From Prevotella nigrescens (lineage in GTDB: Bacteria; Bacteroidota; Bacteroidia; Bacteroidales; Bacteroidaceae), in NCBI RefSeq assembly GCF_031191185.1, contig NZ_CP133465.1, forward strand, positions 1,608,001-1,672,000: a stretch of DNA of 64,000 nt, written 5' to 3'. Below, piece by piece: positions 9,336 to 18,413 of the stretch (position 1 is the first letter of the stretch; each line of letters begins with the position of its first letter). The position numbers were made by a program, and so were the translations under genes. A model generated the notes under the pieces. The model ran no database searches, was not told the DNA's origin, and worked only from the letters and a program-made list of their open reading frames with translations.

Positions 9336-9980
9336 ATGAAAGAATTTGAAACGTATATTTTCGACTTGGACGGTACGCTCCTCGAAACATTGAAAGACTT
9401 AGCTGCAAGTACCAACTACGCTTTACGAACGCACAATATGCCCGAACATTCGATAGAAGATGTTAGAATGTTTGTGGGCAACGGCGTAAAAAAACTAATG
9501 GAAAGGGCAATTCCAAACGGCATCGAAAATCCACAGTTCGAAGACGTTTACGCTACATTCCGCCAACATTATCTGGAACACAACCTCGACACCACCAAAC
9601 CATACGAGGGTATTCCCGAACTACTTGCCGAACTGAAGGCACGTGGAAAGAAACTCGCCATTGTGAGCAACAAGTTTTATGCTGCCACACAAGAACTTGC
9701 CCGACACTTCTTTCCCGACACCATCGAAGTGGCTATTGGCGAGCGAGAAAATATAAAGAAGAAGCCAGCACCCGACACCGTGATAGAAGCCTTGCGCCAA
9801 TTAGGAGCATCGAAAGAAACAGCGGTGTATATTGGCGACAGCGATGTAGACATTATGACTGCCAAAAACTGCGATATGCCTTGTGCCAGCGTGCTGTGGG
9901 GCTTCCGCGACAAAGAGTTCTTGATGGAACACGGAGCAACTTTCTTCGTTGAGAAGCCTTGTCAGCTACTTCCCGATTAG
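9336..9980 (+). CDS. gph: HAD phosphatase, phosphoglycolate phosphatase-like
   Basis: The 214-residue cytoplasmic HAD hydrolase has the nucleophile motif FDLDGTLLET, motif II IVSN, the conserved Lys in KKKPAPDTV and motif IV YIGDSDVD. The layout matches phosphoglycolate phosphatases, which remove 2-phosphoglycolate formed during DNA end repair. HAD substrate calls from sequence alone are loose. Confidence 0.85.
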   Translation: MKEFETYIFDLDGTLLETLKDLAASTNYALRTHNMPEHSIEDVRMFVGNGVKKLMERAIPNGIENPQFEDVYATFRQHYLEHNLDTTKPYEGIPELLAELKARGKKLAIVSNKFYAATQELARHFFPDTIEVAIGERENIKKKPAPDTVIEALRQLGASKETAVYIGDSDVDIMTAKNCDMPCASVLWGFRDKEFLMEHGATFFVEKPCQLLPD

Positions 9981-10166
9981 CCAGCATTGTCCTTATAATT
10001 ATATGGAGGAATGTATTGGAATAGGTGATTCTGATGCATTCCGACTTTAGCTGTAGTTCCTTTAAATTTGGTTGAGTGCTTTTAAACTAATGTCACCAGG
10101 TTCTTGAAAAACAAAATCCTGCAACAGTATTTTTTGGAACCTATCGTCAAAAATATGGAGTTTTTG

Positions 10167-10198
10167 TTTGGGAGATATCTTTTTTGTGCCTATATTTG
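10167..10198 (+). promoter_or_regulatory. Promoter directly abutting the DUF5715 start codon
   Basis: TTTG (10167-10170), a 20-bp spacer and TATATTTG (10191-10198) fit the Bacteroidetes consensus exactly. The ATG is at 10204, so the transcription start should fall at or next to it, giving a leaderless mRNA. Confidence 0.65.
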
Positions 10199-10203
10199 TA
10201 CCA

Positions 10204-11022
10204 ATGAAAACAAAATGGAAAATAACAAAGAATAATTTTTTAATAGGTTTTATGGCTGCAACAGCTTTCTTGGCAGTTGTCAGACTTATTTTTCCTTCCG
10301 TGGCTAAACCGTCTTATGCAGTTAAAGAAAAAACTTCACTAAAAGACACAACATGCACATATCCAAACGTGTATGGAAATAACAAGCTTGCAAACGAAAC
10401 TAAAATAGCTGCTCAAAATTTTGTACCGAGTAATGGTTTAACACAGTTTTTCGATGCAAACGGGAAAGAAATAAAGCACCGTATTATTGGTGTAGTAAAC
10501 TACGATGAGAGCTTTCCCGACTCACAACATGTACAACTGGAATCGGCAATGAAGTATGCTGTAAAGGCAGTTATAAACAGAGAAGATGCAGAGTTGCGCA
10601 AAAAAGAACTTGTATATATAGGTAGCAATCCTTTCTTCGATGTAAAACGTTTGTCGAGCAGCATTCCGTATCTTGTACCAACAGCCTCTGTCTTGCTTCA
10701 AGACATTGGGCGCAACTTCTTCGACAGCCTTCAAGTGAAGAATATTCCACTTACAAAGCTATTGGTTACAAGCGTTTTGCGAACCAAAGAAGACGTAGAA
10801 AGACTGAGACGTTACAACCACAATGCAACCGAAAATAGTTGCCACCTTTATGGAACAACGTTCGATATAGCCTACAATAAGTATTCGCCTATAACTCGTC
10901 GTGTACGTGATGACACGTTGAAGTGGGTTCTTAGTGAAGTCCTAAATGACCTACGTAAACAAGGACGCTGTCATATTAAATACGAAAAACACCAAGGTTG
11001 CTTTCATATAACAGTTCGATAA
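10204..11022 (+). CDS. DUF5715-like protein with peptidase M15-type metal residues
   Basis: Membrane-anchored protein (TM about residues 11-30) of 272 residues. The C-terminal half has the spacing of M15-type zinc peptidases: SVLRT (about 190), then SCHLYGTTFDI giving His214 and Asp221, then CFHITV giving His268. D,D-/L,D-carboxypeptidase or peptidoglycan-binding activity is inference. I chose the ATG at 10204. The frame extends upstream to a TTG at 10168, but that lies inside the promoter. Confidence 0.8.
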   Translation: MKTKWKITKNNFLIGFMAATAFLAVVRLIFPSVAKPSYAVKEKTSLKDTTCTYPNVYGNNKLANETKIAAQNFVPSNGLTQFFDANGKEIKHRIIGVVNYDESFPDSQHVQLESAMKYAVKAVINREDAELRKKELVYIGSNPFFDVKRLSSSIPYLVPTASVLLQDIGRNFFDSLQVKNIPLTKLLVTSVLRTKEDVERLRRYNHNATENSCHLYGTTFDIAYNKYSPITRRVRDDTLKWVLSEVLNDLRKQGRCHIKYEKHQGCFHITVR

Positions 11023-11042
11023 AGGTTTCTTTATAAAATAGA

Positions 11043-11090
11043 ATTGCGCATACTTGAGTGGTTATCTTCTCTTGTGTGCGCATTTTTTTT
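11043..11090 (+). terminator. Terminator after DUF5715 gene
   Basis: TTGCGCATAC pairs with GTGTGCGCA across a 22-nt loop and is followed by eight T. Confidence 0.65.
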
Positions 11091-11097
11091 ATCGCAT

Positions 11098-11739
11098 TTA
11101 TTTTTCTTCTTCTGTCAGTTCGTCTAAGTTTATGGTTGGTTTAAGCAGACCCGAACGCATCAAGATACTCGATATTTCTGCATCATCAGCTCGCCTATAA
11201 ATAGAATAGGCATATCGAGGCTTTCCGTTGGGGAAGAATCCCATGGGCTGAAGTATTTCCATTGAGCCTTCTGATAATGCAATAATATCCATGTATGCAA
11301 AGTCTTTTATGATTAGGCGATTAATTTTTGCATCATATTTATAATCGTATTCATAACTTACAGTTTTGCCATTAGCTGACGAAAACATGATTGTATGACA
11401 TTTTCCATTCTTAAAATAATAATTTATAGGACTATGCCCGAGTAAAGAACGATAATAGTCCTGAGTATCTAAGTGTCCATTTTCTAAAACGATGTGTGTA
11501 GAAACCCACATAAATCCCCCGAATCCAATAAGATTCTGGAATTCTTCTTCTGATATTTTCTGCTTATTTTTAACAGTACATTCACCTTTTTTATTAAAAA
11601 CAAACTTCGCATTGGAGCTAAGATTAATAACCTGCATATTAGACTGTTGTTTAGGGGTTTTACATGCAGAAAGACTCATTACGACTGCAGATGACACAAT
11701 TGCTAATGATAGTTTTTTCCGTATCGCTTTCTTATTCAT
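11098..11739 (-). CDS. Hypothetical lipoprotein
   Basis: 213 residues with a lipoprotein signal peptide (lipobox LSAC near residue 26). The rest shows no family I can name; it has a beta-rich look (FVFNKKGECTVKNKQ, YEYDYKYDAKINRL) and no obvious catalytic motif. It stands alone between a + strand gene and a long upstream region, with a TATATTTG element at 11853-11860 about 110 bp before the ATG. Confidence 0.75.
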   Translation of the reverse strand: MNKKAIRKKLSLAIVSSAVVMSLSACKTPKQQSNMQVINLSSNAKFVFNKKGECTVKNKQKISEEEFQNLIGFGGFMWVSTHIVLENGHLDTQDYYRSLLGHSPINYYFKNGKCHTIMFSSANGKTVSYEYDYKYDAKINRLIIKDFAYMDIIALSEGSMEILQPMGFFPNGKPRYAYSIYRRADDAEISSILMRSGLLKPTINLDELTEEEK

Positions 11740-11852
11740 AGTTATGTTTATTGTTTCTTATGTTATTTGCCATCTTAAATTAGTAGGGGAGAGGCTGCAT
11801 TGTTACTTTTTCCTCATTCCCGAAAACCAATGTGTAGAATACTCTACATTTG

Positions 11853-11860
11853 CAAATATA
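11853..11860 (-). promoter_or_regulatory. -7 element for the lipoprotein gene at 11739
   Basis: TATATTTG on the minus strand fits TAnnTTTG; the -33 element is not clear. Confidence 0.4.
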
Positions 11861-12024
11861 CGGTAAAAAAATGATTTAAGCAGTAAAAAAGAGAAAATTA
11901 TCCGGAACTTTAAATATTTATTTATAGATAAAGTTAATATCTTTTAAATACGAATAAATATCCTATATACATCACAAGATTATTCCCGAATTCTTTAATT
12001 TTGCCATAAAAAAGAATTACGGCT

Positions 12025-12429
12025 ATGAGAACTATTCTTAAAAGTGGCATCTCTATCTCAACAATTCTATGCGCGTTGTTTGGCTTTATCGCCTGCAGTT
12101 CTTCCAAGACAGCAACGGTAGATGTAAATGCCACCCAGTTTGATGAATTAATAGAAAGCGGTAAAGTACAGCTTGTCGATGTTCGTACCGAAAATGAATA
12201 TAAGGAAGGACACATAAAAGGTGCACAGAACATAGATGTTCTGAAAGATACATTTGCTGTACAAGCTAACCAAAAACTTAAGAAAAAGAAACCAGTGGCT
12301 GTTTATTGCCGTTCTGGAAAGCGTTCAGCAAGAGCTTGTAAAATACTAAAGATGTCTGGATTTAAAACCTACAATTTGTTAGGTGGTATTTTAAAATGGA
12401 AGTCCGAGGGAAGAAGCATTGTACGATGA
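12025..12429 (+). CDS. Rhodanese-like domain lipoprotein
   Basis: 134 residues with a lipobox (FIAC, about residue 24) and then a single rhodanese domain: LVDVRTENEYKEGHI, and the active-site loop CRSGKRSA with its cysteine, ending in the NLLGGILKWK motif. It is predicted to handle sulfane sulfur or redox thiols in the periplasm. A -7 element, TAATTTTG, lies at 11996-12003. Confidence 0.9.
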   Translation: MRTILKSGISISTILCALFGFIACSSSKTATVDVNATQFDELIESGKVQLVDVRTENEYKEGHIKGAQNIDVLKDTFAVQANQKLKKKKPVAVYCRSGKRSARACKILKMSGFKTYNLLGGILKWKSEGRSIVR

Positions 12430-12610
12430 CACTTTAAATAATCTGGTTCAACGGTCTTGAATGGTTCTTTCTTTTATTTATCATAATCCACATTAGTTTA
12501 TAAAATGATGGAATCTGGACCGCCAGAGAATTGTAAACATTCTTCCCGAACACGACTCTTGCGCAACTACCTCACAGTCAGCACGCTGCGATACCTGCTG
12601 TCTGGCATTG

Positions 12611-12720
12611 TGAAAGCGGTTCTTTTGCACGGTAAAAGCGGTTGTTTTGCATCACAAGACAGGCACTTTTGCAACACCAAAGCTCCGTTGTTGCTTTTTA
12701 AAGGAATTATCCTTACAAAA
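12611..12720 (+). repeat. Dispersed repeat, copy A
   Basis: Shares blocks with copies B and C: TTTGCACGG followed by AAAGC, repeated TTTTGC units, then CTTTTTAA-GAA-TT and CTTACAAAA. The 509-bp gap it sits in (12430-12938) holds no convincing gene; a short open frame here is repeat-derived. Confidence 0.65.
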
Positions 12721-12883
12721 CGGCGTCGCGGCCGATGCATTCCGCTGAAATAGGATTCTGCTGACTGCAGTTAGGAATAAAGGTCTTTAATGTCTGCCGT
12801 TCTATTATTTATAAGTTGCCTCCGATAGTATCAATAATCTTCATTTATAGCCGAAAGATAACGGCGAAACAAGAAATAATATG

Positions 12884-12891
12884 TATCTTTG
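12884..12891 (+). promoter_or_regulatory. -7 element for the membrane protein at 12939
   Basis: TATCTTTG fits the -7 consensus, 47 bp before the ATG; the -33 box is weak. Confidence 0.45.
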
Positions 12892-12938
12892 CAGTGTTTT
12901 GCAATGCATTCAAAAGCTTTGTTTTATAAAAGCAATAT

Positions 12939-13607
12939 ATGGGAATATTTATTAGCAATATCCTTGCAGGTTTCTTTATAGTTGGTTCAGCATTCTTTGT
13001 AGTATGGCTTGTCTACTACATGCAATTCCATTTTACCTCTGTCCGTACCCTGCCAAGTATGGCAACACTGCCTACTCGATCTGTCGTTGGAATTTTATTG
13101 AGTGCCATTCCTGTCTTTGTTTCTGTATTCTTATTACTTAAATTCGATACAGAAATCCAACAAATCTTGTTTGACAGTAACACCACAACATTTTTCGTAT
13201 CAGGTCTTTACATTGTATTATTCCTGTGGATTAGCTGGATCTGTTTCGTGTTTAGGCATGAGAAGCGAATTTGGAAGCATCAAAATCCCAAGCATTGTCG
13301 TTTAGTACTGCAAACCATTAATAAATCAACAAAAGTCGAAGGCATTGCTATTCGTAGCATCGACGGTATCAAAAATGGTCGAGGAGTTGGTTTTTCATGG
13401 TTCAATGGCTATTTAGTTGCTGCAGGTATACATGAGATAGAATTTGAGTTTTATACGTATAAGAAATTCCATAGTCATTCTGTAAAAGACCCAATCTATA
13501 CAAAAAATATCACAATGGACTTCCTGCCTGATGCTATCTACAATGTTGAAGCACGAGCAGACTGCCGCAAATTCCGTATTTCGCGCGTTATGGGCTGGAA
13601 CCGTTGA
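12939..13607 (+). CDS. Hypothetical membrane protein
   Basis: 222 residues. Three hydrophobic stretches in the first 105 residues (about 5-30, 45-68, 82-104) suggest an N-terminal membrane domain. The remaining half looks like a soluble beta-rich domain (GVGFSWFNGYLVAAGIHEIEFEF, in two adjoining strands). No family recognised. It stands alone, with its own promoter and no tight neighbours. Confidence 0.75.
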   Translation: MGIFISNILAGFFIVGSAFFVVWLVYYMQFHFTSVRTLPSMATLPTRSVVGILLSAIPVFVSVFLLLKFDTEIQQILFDSNTTTFFVSGLYIVLFLWISWICFVFRHEKRIWKHQNPKHCRLVLQTINKSTKVEGIAIRSIDGIKNGRGVGFSWFNGYLVAAGIHEIEFEFYTYKKFHSHSVKDPIYTKNITMDFLPDAIYNVEARADCRKFRISRVMGWNR

Positions 13608-13762
13608 TTAGGTATCGGACTACCATAAAACCAATTGCAAGGTGTCTGCATATTCATCTTCAGGAACATGTGCATAGTGCGGATTTGCCAATAACTAAAG
13701 TAAAGAATGTTAAGAAACAGCGATTTCTAAGACAAATCAGCACTTATTTAATAAAAAAACAT

Positions 13763-13770
13763 TATCTTTG
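13763..13770 (+). promoter_or_regulatory. -7 element for the lipoprotein at 13889
   Basis: TATCTTTG, 118 bp before the ATG, implying a leader of about 115 nt. Confidence 0.4.
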
Positions 13771-13888
13771 AAAAATAAATGGTACTAATTCGGAATTAAG
13801 AAACAGCGGGTTTAGAACTACTCGAAAATTTCTATACGACTATAGTTGTATTTATATAAAAGTCATAACATCTTAAAACCACTTTATT

Positions 13889-14419
13889 ATGAAAAAGGTA
13901 TTTTACAGTCTGATATGTCTTATTGCATTATCAGCATGTTCATCAGAGAATGTTGCCCTCGATGCGCTGAAAGTCTACGATGTTGCGAACTCGTCTTGCA
14001 AGACAACGTTGTCTAAGGAAGAGACACGCAGTGATTTCTATGAAGAGAATATTTCAAAGCCAACAACGCTCAATATAGAATTGGGAAAAGACGGCATTGC
14101 CCAGTGTTCATTCGAAGACGTGGAAGCCAACTGTGCGGTAAGAAACATTTATGTAAACGTTGCCAATCAGGACAATCAGATTATTTTGGTTGTCTATCAC
14201 AACGCTCTCGAGGCATCTGCCGATTGTATCTGCAAGTACGACGTGAGCTTCAAGATGAGCAAACTACTGTCGGGCAGTTACCAGCTGAAAGTATATTGTG
14301 CAGGTCCGAATATGAAGTATGATGAAAGATATATTGTATACAATGGACAGATTAACATCGCAAAGAACAAAAAGACCAGCATTACCTTCAGTGGACCACT
14401 GACATTACCCGAGAATTAA
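13889..14419 (+). CDS. Hypothetical lipoprotein, possibly fimbrillin-associated type
   Basis: 176 residues with lipobox LSAC at about residue 17. The mature part looks like a beta-sandwich with four internal cysteines and an ordered series of strands (NIYVNVANQDNQIILVVY; GSYQLKVYC; NKKTSITFSG). This resembles small fimbria-related or carbohydrate-binding lipoproteins of Bacteroidales, but I cannot name a family. Confidence 0.75.
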   Translation: MKKVFYSLICLIALSACSSENVALDALKVYDVANSSCKTTLSKEETRSDFYEENISKPTTLNIELGKDGIAQCSFEDVEANCAVRNIYVNVANQDNQIILVVYHNALEASADCICKYDVSFKMSKLLSGSYQLKVYCAGPNMKYDERYIVYNGQINIAKNKKTSITFSGPLTLPEN

Positions 14420-14437
14420 AGTCCTTTCCTGAAAGTC

Positions 14438-14453
14438 TCATGCCGTGGCATGA
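14438..14453 (+). terminator. Short hairpin after the lipoprotein gene
   Basis: TCATGCC-gt-GGCATGA followed by TTTG. This is a weak terminator candidate. A second inverted repeat with 10-bp arms (14480-14489 and 14520-14529) lies just beyond, before the uvrA stop. Confidence 0.35.
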
Positions 14454-14565
14454 TTTGTCAATAGCGTTTCTATACTTTGCATCTCTCCATCTTTGCTTGT
14501 TATAATAAGAACTTAGCAGTGGAGAGATGTAAAAAGAATGCGGGAATACGGACTTTACGAGCTTT

Positions 14566-17415
14566 CTATTTCAACTTCTCTGCAAGGTGTTTTCCCGTTA
14601 AGCTATTCTTATTGCGGGCTATTTCTTCAGGAGTACCGCATGCAACGAGCTTACCACCATTATCGCCTCCGTCAGGTCCGATGTCGAGAATGTAGTCCGC
14701 ACACTTTATTACATCAAGGTTATGCTCTATGACAAGCACTGAATGTCCCTTTGTTATCAGGGCATCGAAGGCTCTTAACAGACGCTTTATGTCGTGGAAG
14801 TGCAGTCCCGTAGTAGGCTCGTCGAAGATGAACAGCGTGGGTTCCTGCCGTTCCTTCCCTATAAAATAGGCGAGTTTCACGCGTTGGTTCTCACCTCCCG
14901 AAAGCGTAGAAGAACTCTGTCCTAACTTAATATAGCCCAATCCCACATCTTCCAATGGTTGCAAGCGAGCAACAATTGTTTTCTGCTTATTGGCAGTAAA
15001 GAACTGTATTGCTTCAGAAACCGTCATGTCCAACACGTCGTTAATGTTCTTTCCAGCAAAGGTAACGTCAAGAATTTCCCGCTTAAAGCGTTTGCCATGA
15101 CATTCCTCACATTCCAAAACCAAGTCTGCCATGAACTGCATTTCAATGGTTATCACTCCTGCGCCTTTACATTCTTCGCACCGCCCACCATCTGCATTGA
15201 ACGAGAAGAATTGGGGAGTAAAGCCCATCTGTTTTGAGAGTTGCTGTTCGGAAAAAAGCTTTCTTATTTCGTCGTATGCCTTAACATAGGTTGCAGGATT
15301 GGAACGCGAACTCTTCCCTATCGGGTTTTGGTCTACAAATTCCACGTGCGCTATCTGCTCCAAATCGCCTGTAAGCGAAGCATATTCACCGGGCAAATCG
15401 GTTACTTCATCGAGGCGACGCTTCAATGCAGGATAGAGTGTTCCCTTTATAAGCGACGACTTTCCACTTCCGCTGACACCCGTTACAACTGTAAAGACAT
15501 TGAGCGGTATTTTGGCATCTAACCCTTTCAGATTGTTCATTCGACAACCTTTTATTTCAATAGAAAGGTTCCAGGGACGGCGACTCTGCGGAACTTCAAT
15601 GGTATCTGCACTTGTAAGGTATTTTATTGTGTACGAATCGGGGTTAGCTTTCAACAATTCTGCTTTGTTTGCATCATTGATTTCGGGCACAATACCATCA
15701 TATACGATGTGCCCACCCAATCGTCCTGCATCGGGACCAACATCAATCAGATAGTCTGCCGAACGTATTATATCTTCGTCATGCTCCACTACGATTACTG
15801 TATTTCCGATGGCTTGCAGTTCTTTCAAGACGTGGATAAGGCGGTCGGTATCGCGACTATGCAGTCCGATGCTTGGTTCGTCCAAGATATAAAGCGAGCC
15901 TACCAACGACGAACCTAACGATGTTGTAAGATTGATGCGCTGACTTTCGCCGCCACTAAGCGTGTTCGACTGCCGATTTAGTGTAAGGTAGCCAAGTCCG
16001 ACATCAACGAGAAACTGAATACGATTGGTTATTTCCAACATCAACCGTTTGCTAATGTTTCGCTCTTGCTCCGTCAGTTCTATATTATCAAACCATTCTT
16101 TCAGGTTCTTAATGGGCATTTCCACCAAGTCGGTGATAGCTTTCCCTGCTATTTTCACCCATGTTGCTTCTTTCTTTAAGCGCTGTCCATGGCAATCGGG
16201 ACAGATTGTTCTGCCTCTGTACCGACTTAAAAGAACACGATACTGTATCTTATATTGATTGTCTTTCACCATCTGGAAGAAGGAATCAATACAAATACGG
16301 TCAGGAAGCGGATTGTCTGCTTCGCTCGGAAGTCCGTGCCAGAGTTGATCTTTCTCCATCCGCGATAATTCAAAATAGGGTTTGAAGATAGGGAAATTAT
16401 CCCTTGCAGCCCGACGACAGAACTCATCGTGCCATACTTTCATCTTCTCACCATGCCAACATTGCACACAACCCTCGTAAACAGAAAGCGAACTGTTTGG
16501 TATCACCAAGCGTTCGTCAATTCCTATGATACGTCCAAAGCCTTCGCAAGTAGGACAAGCACCCAATGGTGAATTGAACGAAAACATATTATCGTTAGGG
16601 TCTTCAAACTTGATACCGTCAGCCTCAAAGCGTGTAGAAAAGTCGTAAGACAGTTTTGATGGAAAGAACAGCAGCCGTAACATACCATCGCCTTCATAAA
16701 AGGCAGTTTCGCAAGAGTCGGTAAGGCGCGAGATAGTTTCCTTGCTGTTGTCTACCGACAGGCGGTCGATAACGAGATAGATGTTTGTTTCCTTTTCAAT
16801 CGCTTCATCGTCATGGACTTCTATCCAGTCTTCAATGCGATTAATGTCGCCATCTACATAAATGCGTGCATAGCCTTCCTGCACTTCCATCTCAAGCTGT
16901 CCCTTGATACTTCTGCCTTCCCGAACGTGCAACGGTGCAAGAATGCAGAACTTTGTGCCTGCTGAATAGCCCTGAACCTTTGCTATAACATCTTCCACGG
17001 TGTGTCGCTTCACCTCTTCTCCCGTCTTCGGGCTATAGGTTCTGCCTATCCGCGCATAAAGCAATCGAAGGTATTCGTATATCTCCGTCGAAGTACCGAC
17101 TGTAGAACGAGGATTTCGTGCTATCACTTTCTGCTCGATGGCAATGGCAGGAGGCAAGCCTTTGATGAAGTCTACTTCGGGCTTTGCCATACGCCCCAAG
17201 AACTGACGGGCGTACGCCGACAAGCTCTCAACATACCTGCGCTGACCTTCTGCATAAAGCGTATCGAAAGCCAACGACGACTTACCGGAACCAGAAACAC
17301 CTGCTATGACCACGAACTTCCCACGTGGAATTTTCACGTTTACGTTCGCTAAGTTATTCACTCTGGCACCTTTTACTTCTATATAGCCATCTTCTTGTTT
17401 GTTCTTTTTATTCAT
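14566..17415 (-). CDS. uvrA: UvrABC excinuclease subunit A
   Basis: DNA-damage recognition ATPase of nucleotide excision repair. The 949-residue product has two ABC ATPase halves: Walker [11 protein letters not shown] twice, signature motifs LSGGESQR and LSGGENQR, and zinc-finger cysteine pairs ([32 protein letters not shown]). An open frame continues 106 codons upstream, but the family starts at the ATG at 17413-17415 ([17 protein letters not shown]). The upstream part covers non-coding DNA and the start of the next gene. Confidence 0.96.
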   Translation of the reverse strand: MNKKNKQEDGYIEVKGARVNNLANVNVKIPRGKFVVIAGVSGSGKSSLAFDTLYAEGQRRYVESLSAYARQFLGRMAKPEVDFIKGLPPAIAIEQKVIARNPRSTVGTSTEIYEYLRLLYARIGRTYSPKTGEEVKRHTVEDVIAKVQGYSAGTKFCILAPLHVREGRSIKGQLEMEVQEGYARIYVDGDINRIEDWIEVHDDEAIEKETNIYLVIDRLSVDNSKETISRLTDSCETAFYEGDGMLRLLFFPSKLSYDFSTRFEADGIKFEDPNDNMFSFNSPLGACPTCEGFGRIIGIDERLVIPNSSLSVYEGCVQCWHGEKMKVWHDEFCRRAARDNFPIFKPYFELSRMEKDQLWHGLPSEADNPLPDRICIDSFFQMVKDNQYKIQYRVLLSRYRGRTICPDCHGQRLKKEATWVKIAGKAITDLVEMPIKNLKEWFDNIELTEQERNISKRLMLEITNRIQFLVDVGLGYLTLNRQSNTLSGGESQRINLTTSLGSSLVGSLYILDEPSIGLHSRDTDRLIHVLKELQAIGNTVIVVEHDEDIIRSADYLIDVGPDAGRLGGHIVYDGIVPEINDANKAELLKANPDSYTIKYLTSADTIEVPQSRRPWNLSIEIKGCRMNNLKGLDAKIPLNVFTVVTGVSGSGKSSLIKGTLYPALKRRLDEVTDLPGEYASLTGDLEQIAHVEFVDQNPIGKSSRSNPATYVKAYDEIRKLFSEQQLSKQMGFTPQFFSFNADGGRCEECKGAGVITIEMQFMADLVLECEECHGKRFKREILDVTFAGKNINDVLDMTVSEAIQFFTANKQKTIVARLQPLEDVGLGYIKLGQSSSTLSGGENQRVKLAYFIGKERQEPTLFIFDEPTTGLHFHDIKRLLRAFDALITKGHSVLVIEHNLDVIKCADYILDIGPDGGDNGGKLVACGTPEEIARNKNSLTGKHLAEKLK

Positions 17416-17463
17416 CTGCTTTGGCAAGTCTATCTTTTTTGCCGCACAAAAATACAAAAAACT

Positions 17464-17495
17464 TTTGGTATCTTCCTTAAAATCCCGTATATTTG
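17464..17495 (+). promoter_or_regulatory. Promoter of the WG-repeat-like gene
   Basis: TTTG (17464-17467), a 20-bp spacer and TATATTTG (17488-17495). The transcript would carry a leader of about 100 nt with short open frames. Confidence 0.65.
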
Positions 17496-17563
17496 CACTA
17501 TGTTCATTCCGAAATAAAGTAACTGCGGTTACATATAACAAGGAACAAAGAGAGACAAACGCA

Positions 17564-17596
17564 ATGCCTGACTTACATAATGACAAGGAGAGATAG
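17564..17596 (+). other. Ten-codon upstream open frame (MPDLHNDKER)
   Basis: This short frame contains the AAGGAG ribosome-binding site of the next gene and stops 2 bp before its ATG at 17599. Translation of the two could be coupled. Whether the peptide is made is unknown. Confidence 0.3.
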
Positions 17597-17598
17597 AT

Positions 17599-18264
17599 AT
17601 GAAAGAACAAAACAACACTATACACAACTTTGCCGACCCCGTTGAAGAACGGCAGATTAGACATTTCGCCTGCAAGGAAATGGGCAGACAAATACACCGT
17701 TACATCAAAGGAATGCGCGGTTCGAAGGCACAAATGCTACGTTTTGAAGAATCATTGGAGAACCTCACGTTGGAAGAAAGAGAGAAAGCGATAGCACTTT
17801 ATTTGGATTTAAACCGCAAGGCGCTGAAAGGTCTCGACATGAAAATGGTGCTGGTGCGTTCGGTTGCCAACTATTCCGACACTTTCGAATATCTTCTTAC
17901 GTTGGTAAATGACAAGCGCAAGATGGCAAACTATCTGAACTTGCTGAAAGATACCTACATTCAGTACCACCAAGTAGTTGAGAAAGATGGCAAATTTGGC
18001 ATCGTTGATTATCGCGGAAACACCATACTAAGTCCGAAGTATGAATTTGTCCGCACTTGCTACGTGTATGTTGATGACTTGCGCACCATGCCCGTCATAG
18101 CACAGTTAGACGGCAAAATGGGGCTTGTGCTGCCTGACGGGAAAGAAACATTGGTTACTCCTTTCAAGTACGACCGCATTTCGCTCAGAGAAGAACCTCC
18201 CTACTTTGAAGCCGAATACGATGGCAAAAAAATACTTCTGACAACCGATGGTGTAGAAAAGTAA
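17599..18264 (+). CDS. WG-repeat-like cytoplasmic protein
   Basis: 221 residues. The first 120 are helical, charged and without signal peptide. The C-terminal part has three degenerate WG/KWG-type units (KDGKFGIVDYRGNTIL, LDGKMGLVLPDGKETL, YDGKKILLTTDG). WG repeats usually form beta-propeller-like binding surfaces. Function unknown. It is divergent from uvrA with a separate promoter in the 183-bp gap. Confidence 0.75.
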   Translation: MKEQNNTIHNFADPVEERQIRHFACKEMGRQIHRYIKGMRGSKAQMLRFEESLENLTLEEREKAIALYLDLNRKALKGLDMKMVLVRSVANYSDTFEYLLTLVNDKRKMANYLNLLKDTYIQYHQVVEKDGKFGIVDYRGNTILSPKYEFVRTCYVYVDDLRTMPVIAQLDGKMGLVLPDGKETLVTPFKYDRISLREEPPYFEAEYDGKKILLTTDGVEK

Positions 18265-18413
18265 AGTACACTGATAATAACAACACTGATGTTCGACGAA
18301 TTTATTGGCTGTTTCATCTTGTCTGAGATCGCTTTTGCACTCCATAAGTAGGGAACAAATAAGCCCTATTTACAAACAATTGCAATTCGTCGAACTCACA
18401 TTATTGACAACTA

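Noticed and set aside
10168..10203. TTG start giving 12 more residues on the DUF5715 protein
   Set aside because: Lies inside the exact -33/-7 promoter; the transcript would not contain it.
12505..12753. 82-codon open frame between the rhodanese and membrane-protein genes
   Set aside because: It spans repeat copy A. Similar frames in copies B and C are broken and there is no promoter or ribosome site close by. Kept as a repeat, not a gene.
17416..17733. 106-codon N-terminal extension of uvrA
   Set aside because: Family proteins start at the ATG at 17415; the extension covers the divergent promoter and the 5' end of the next gene.
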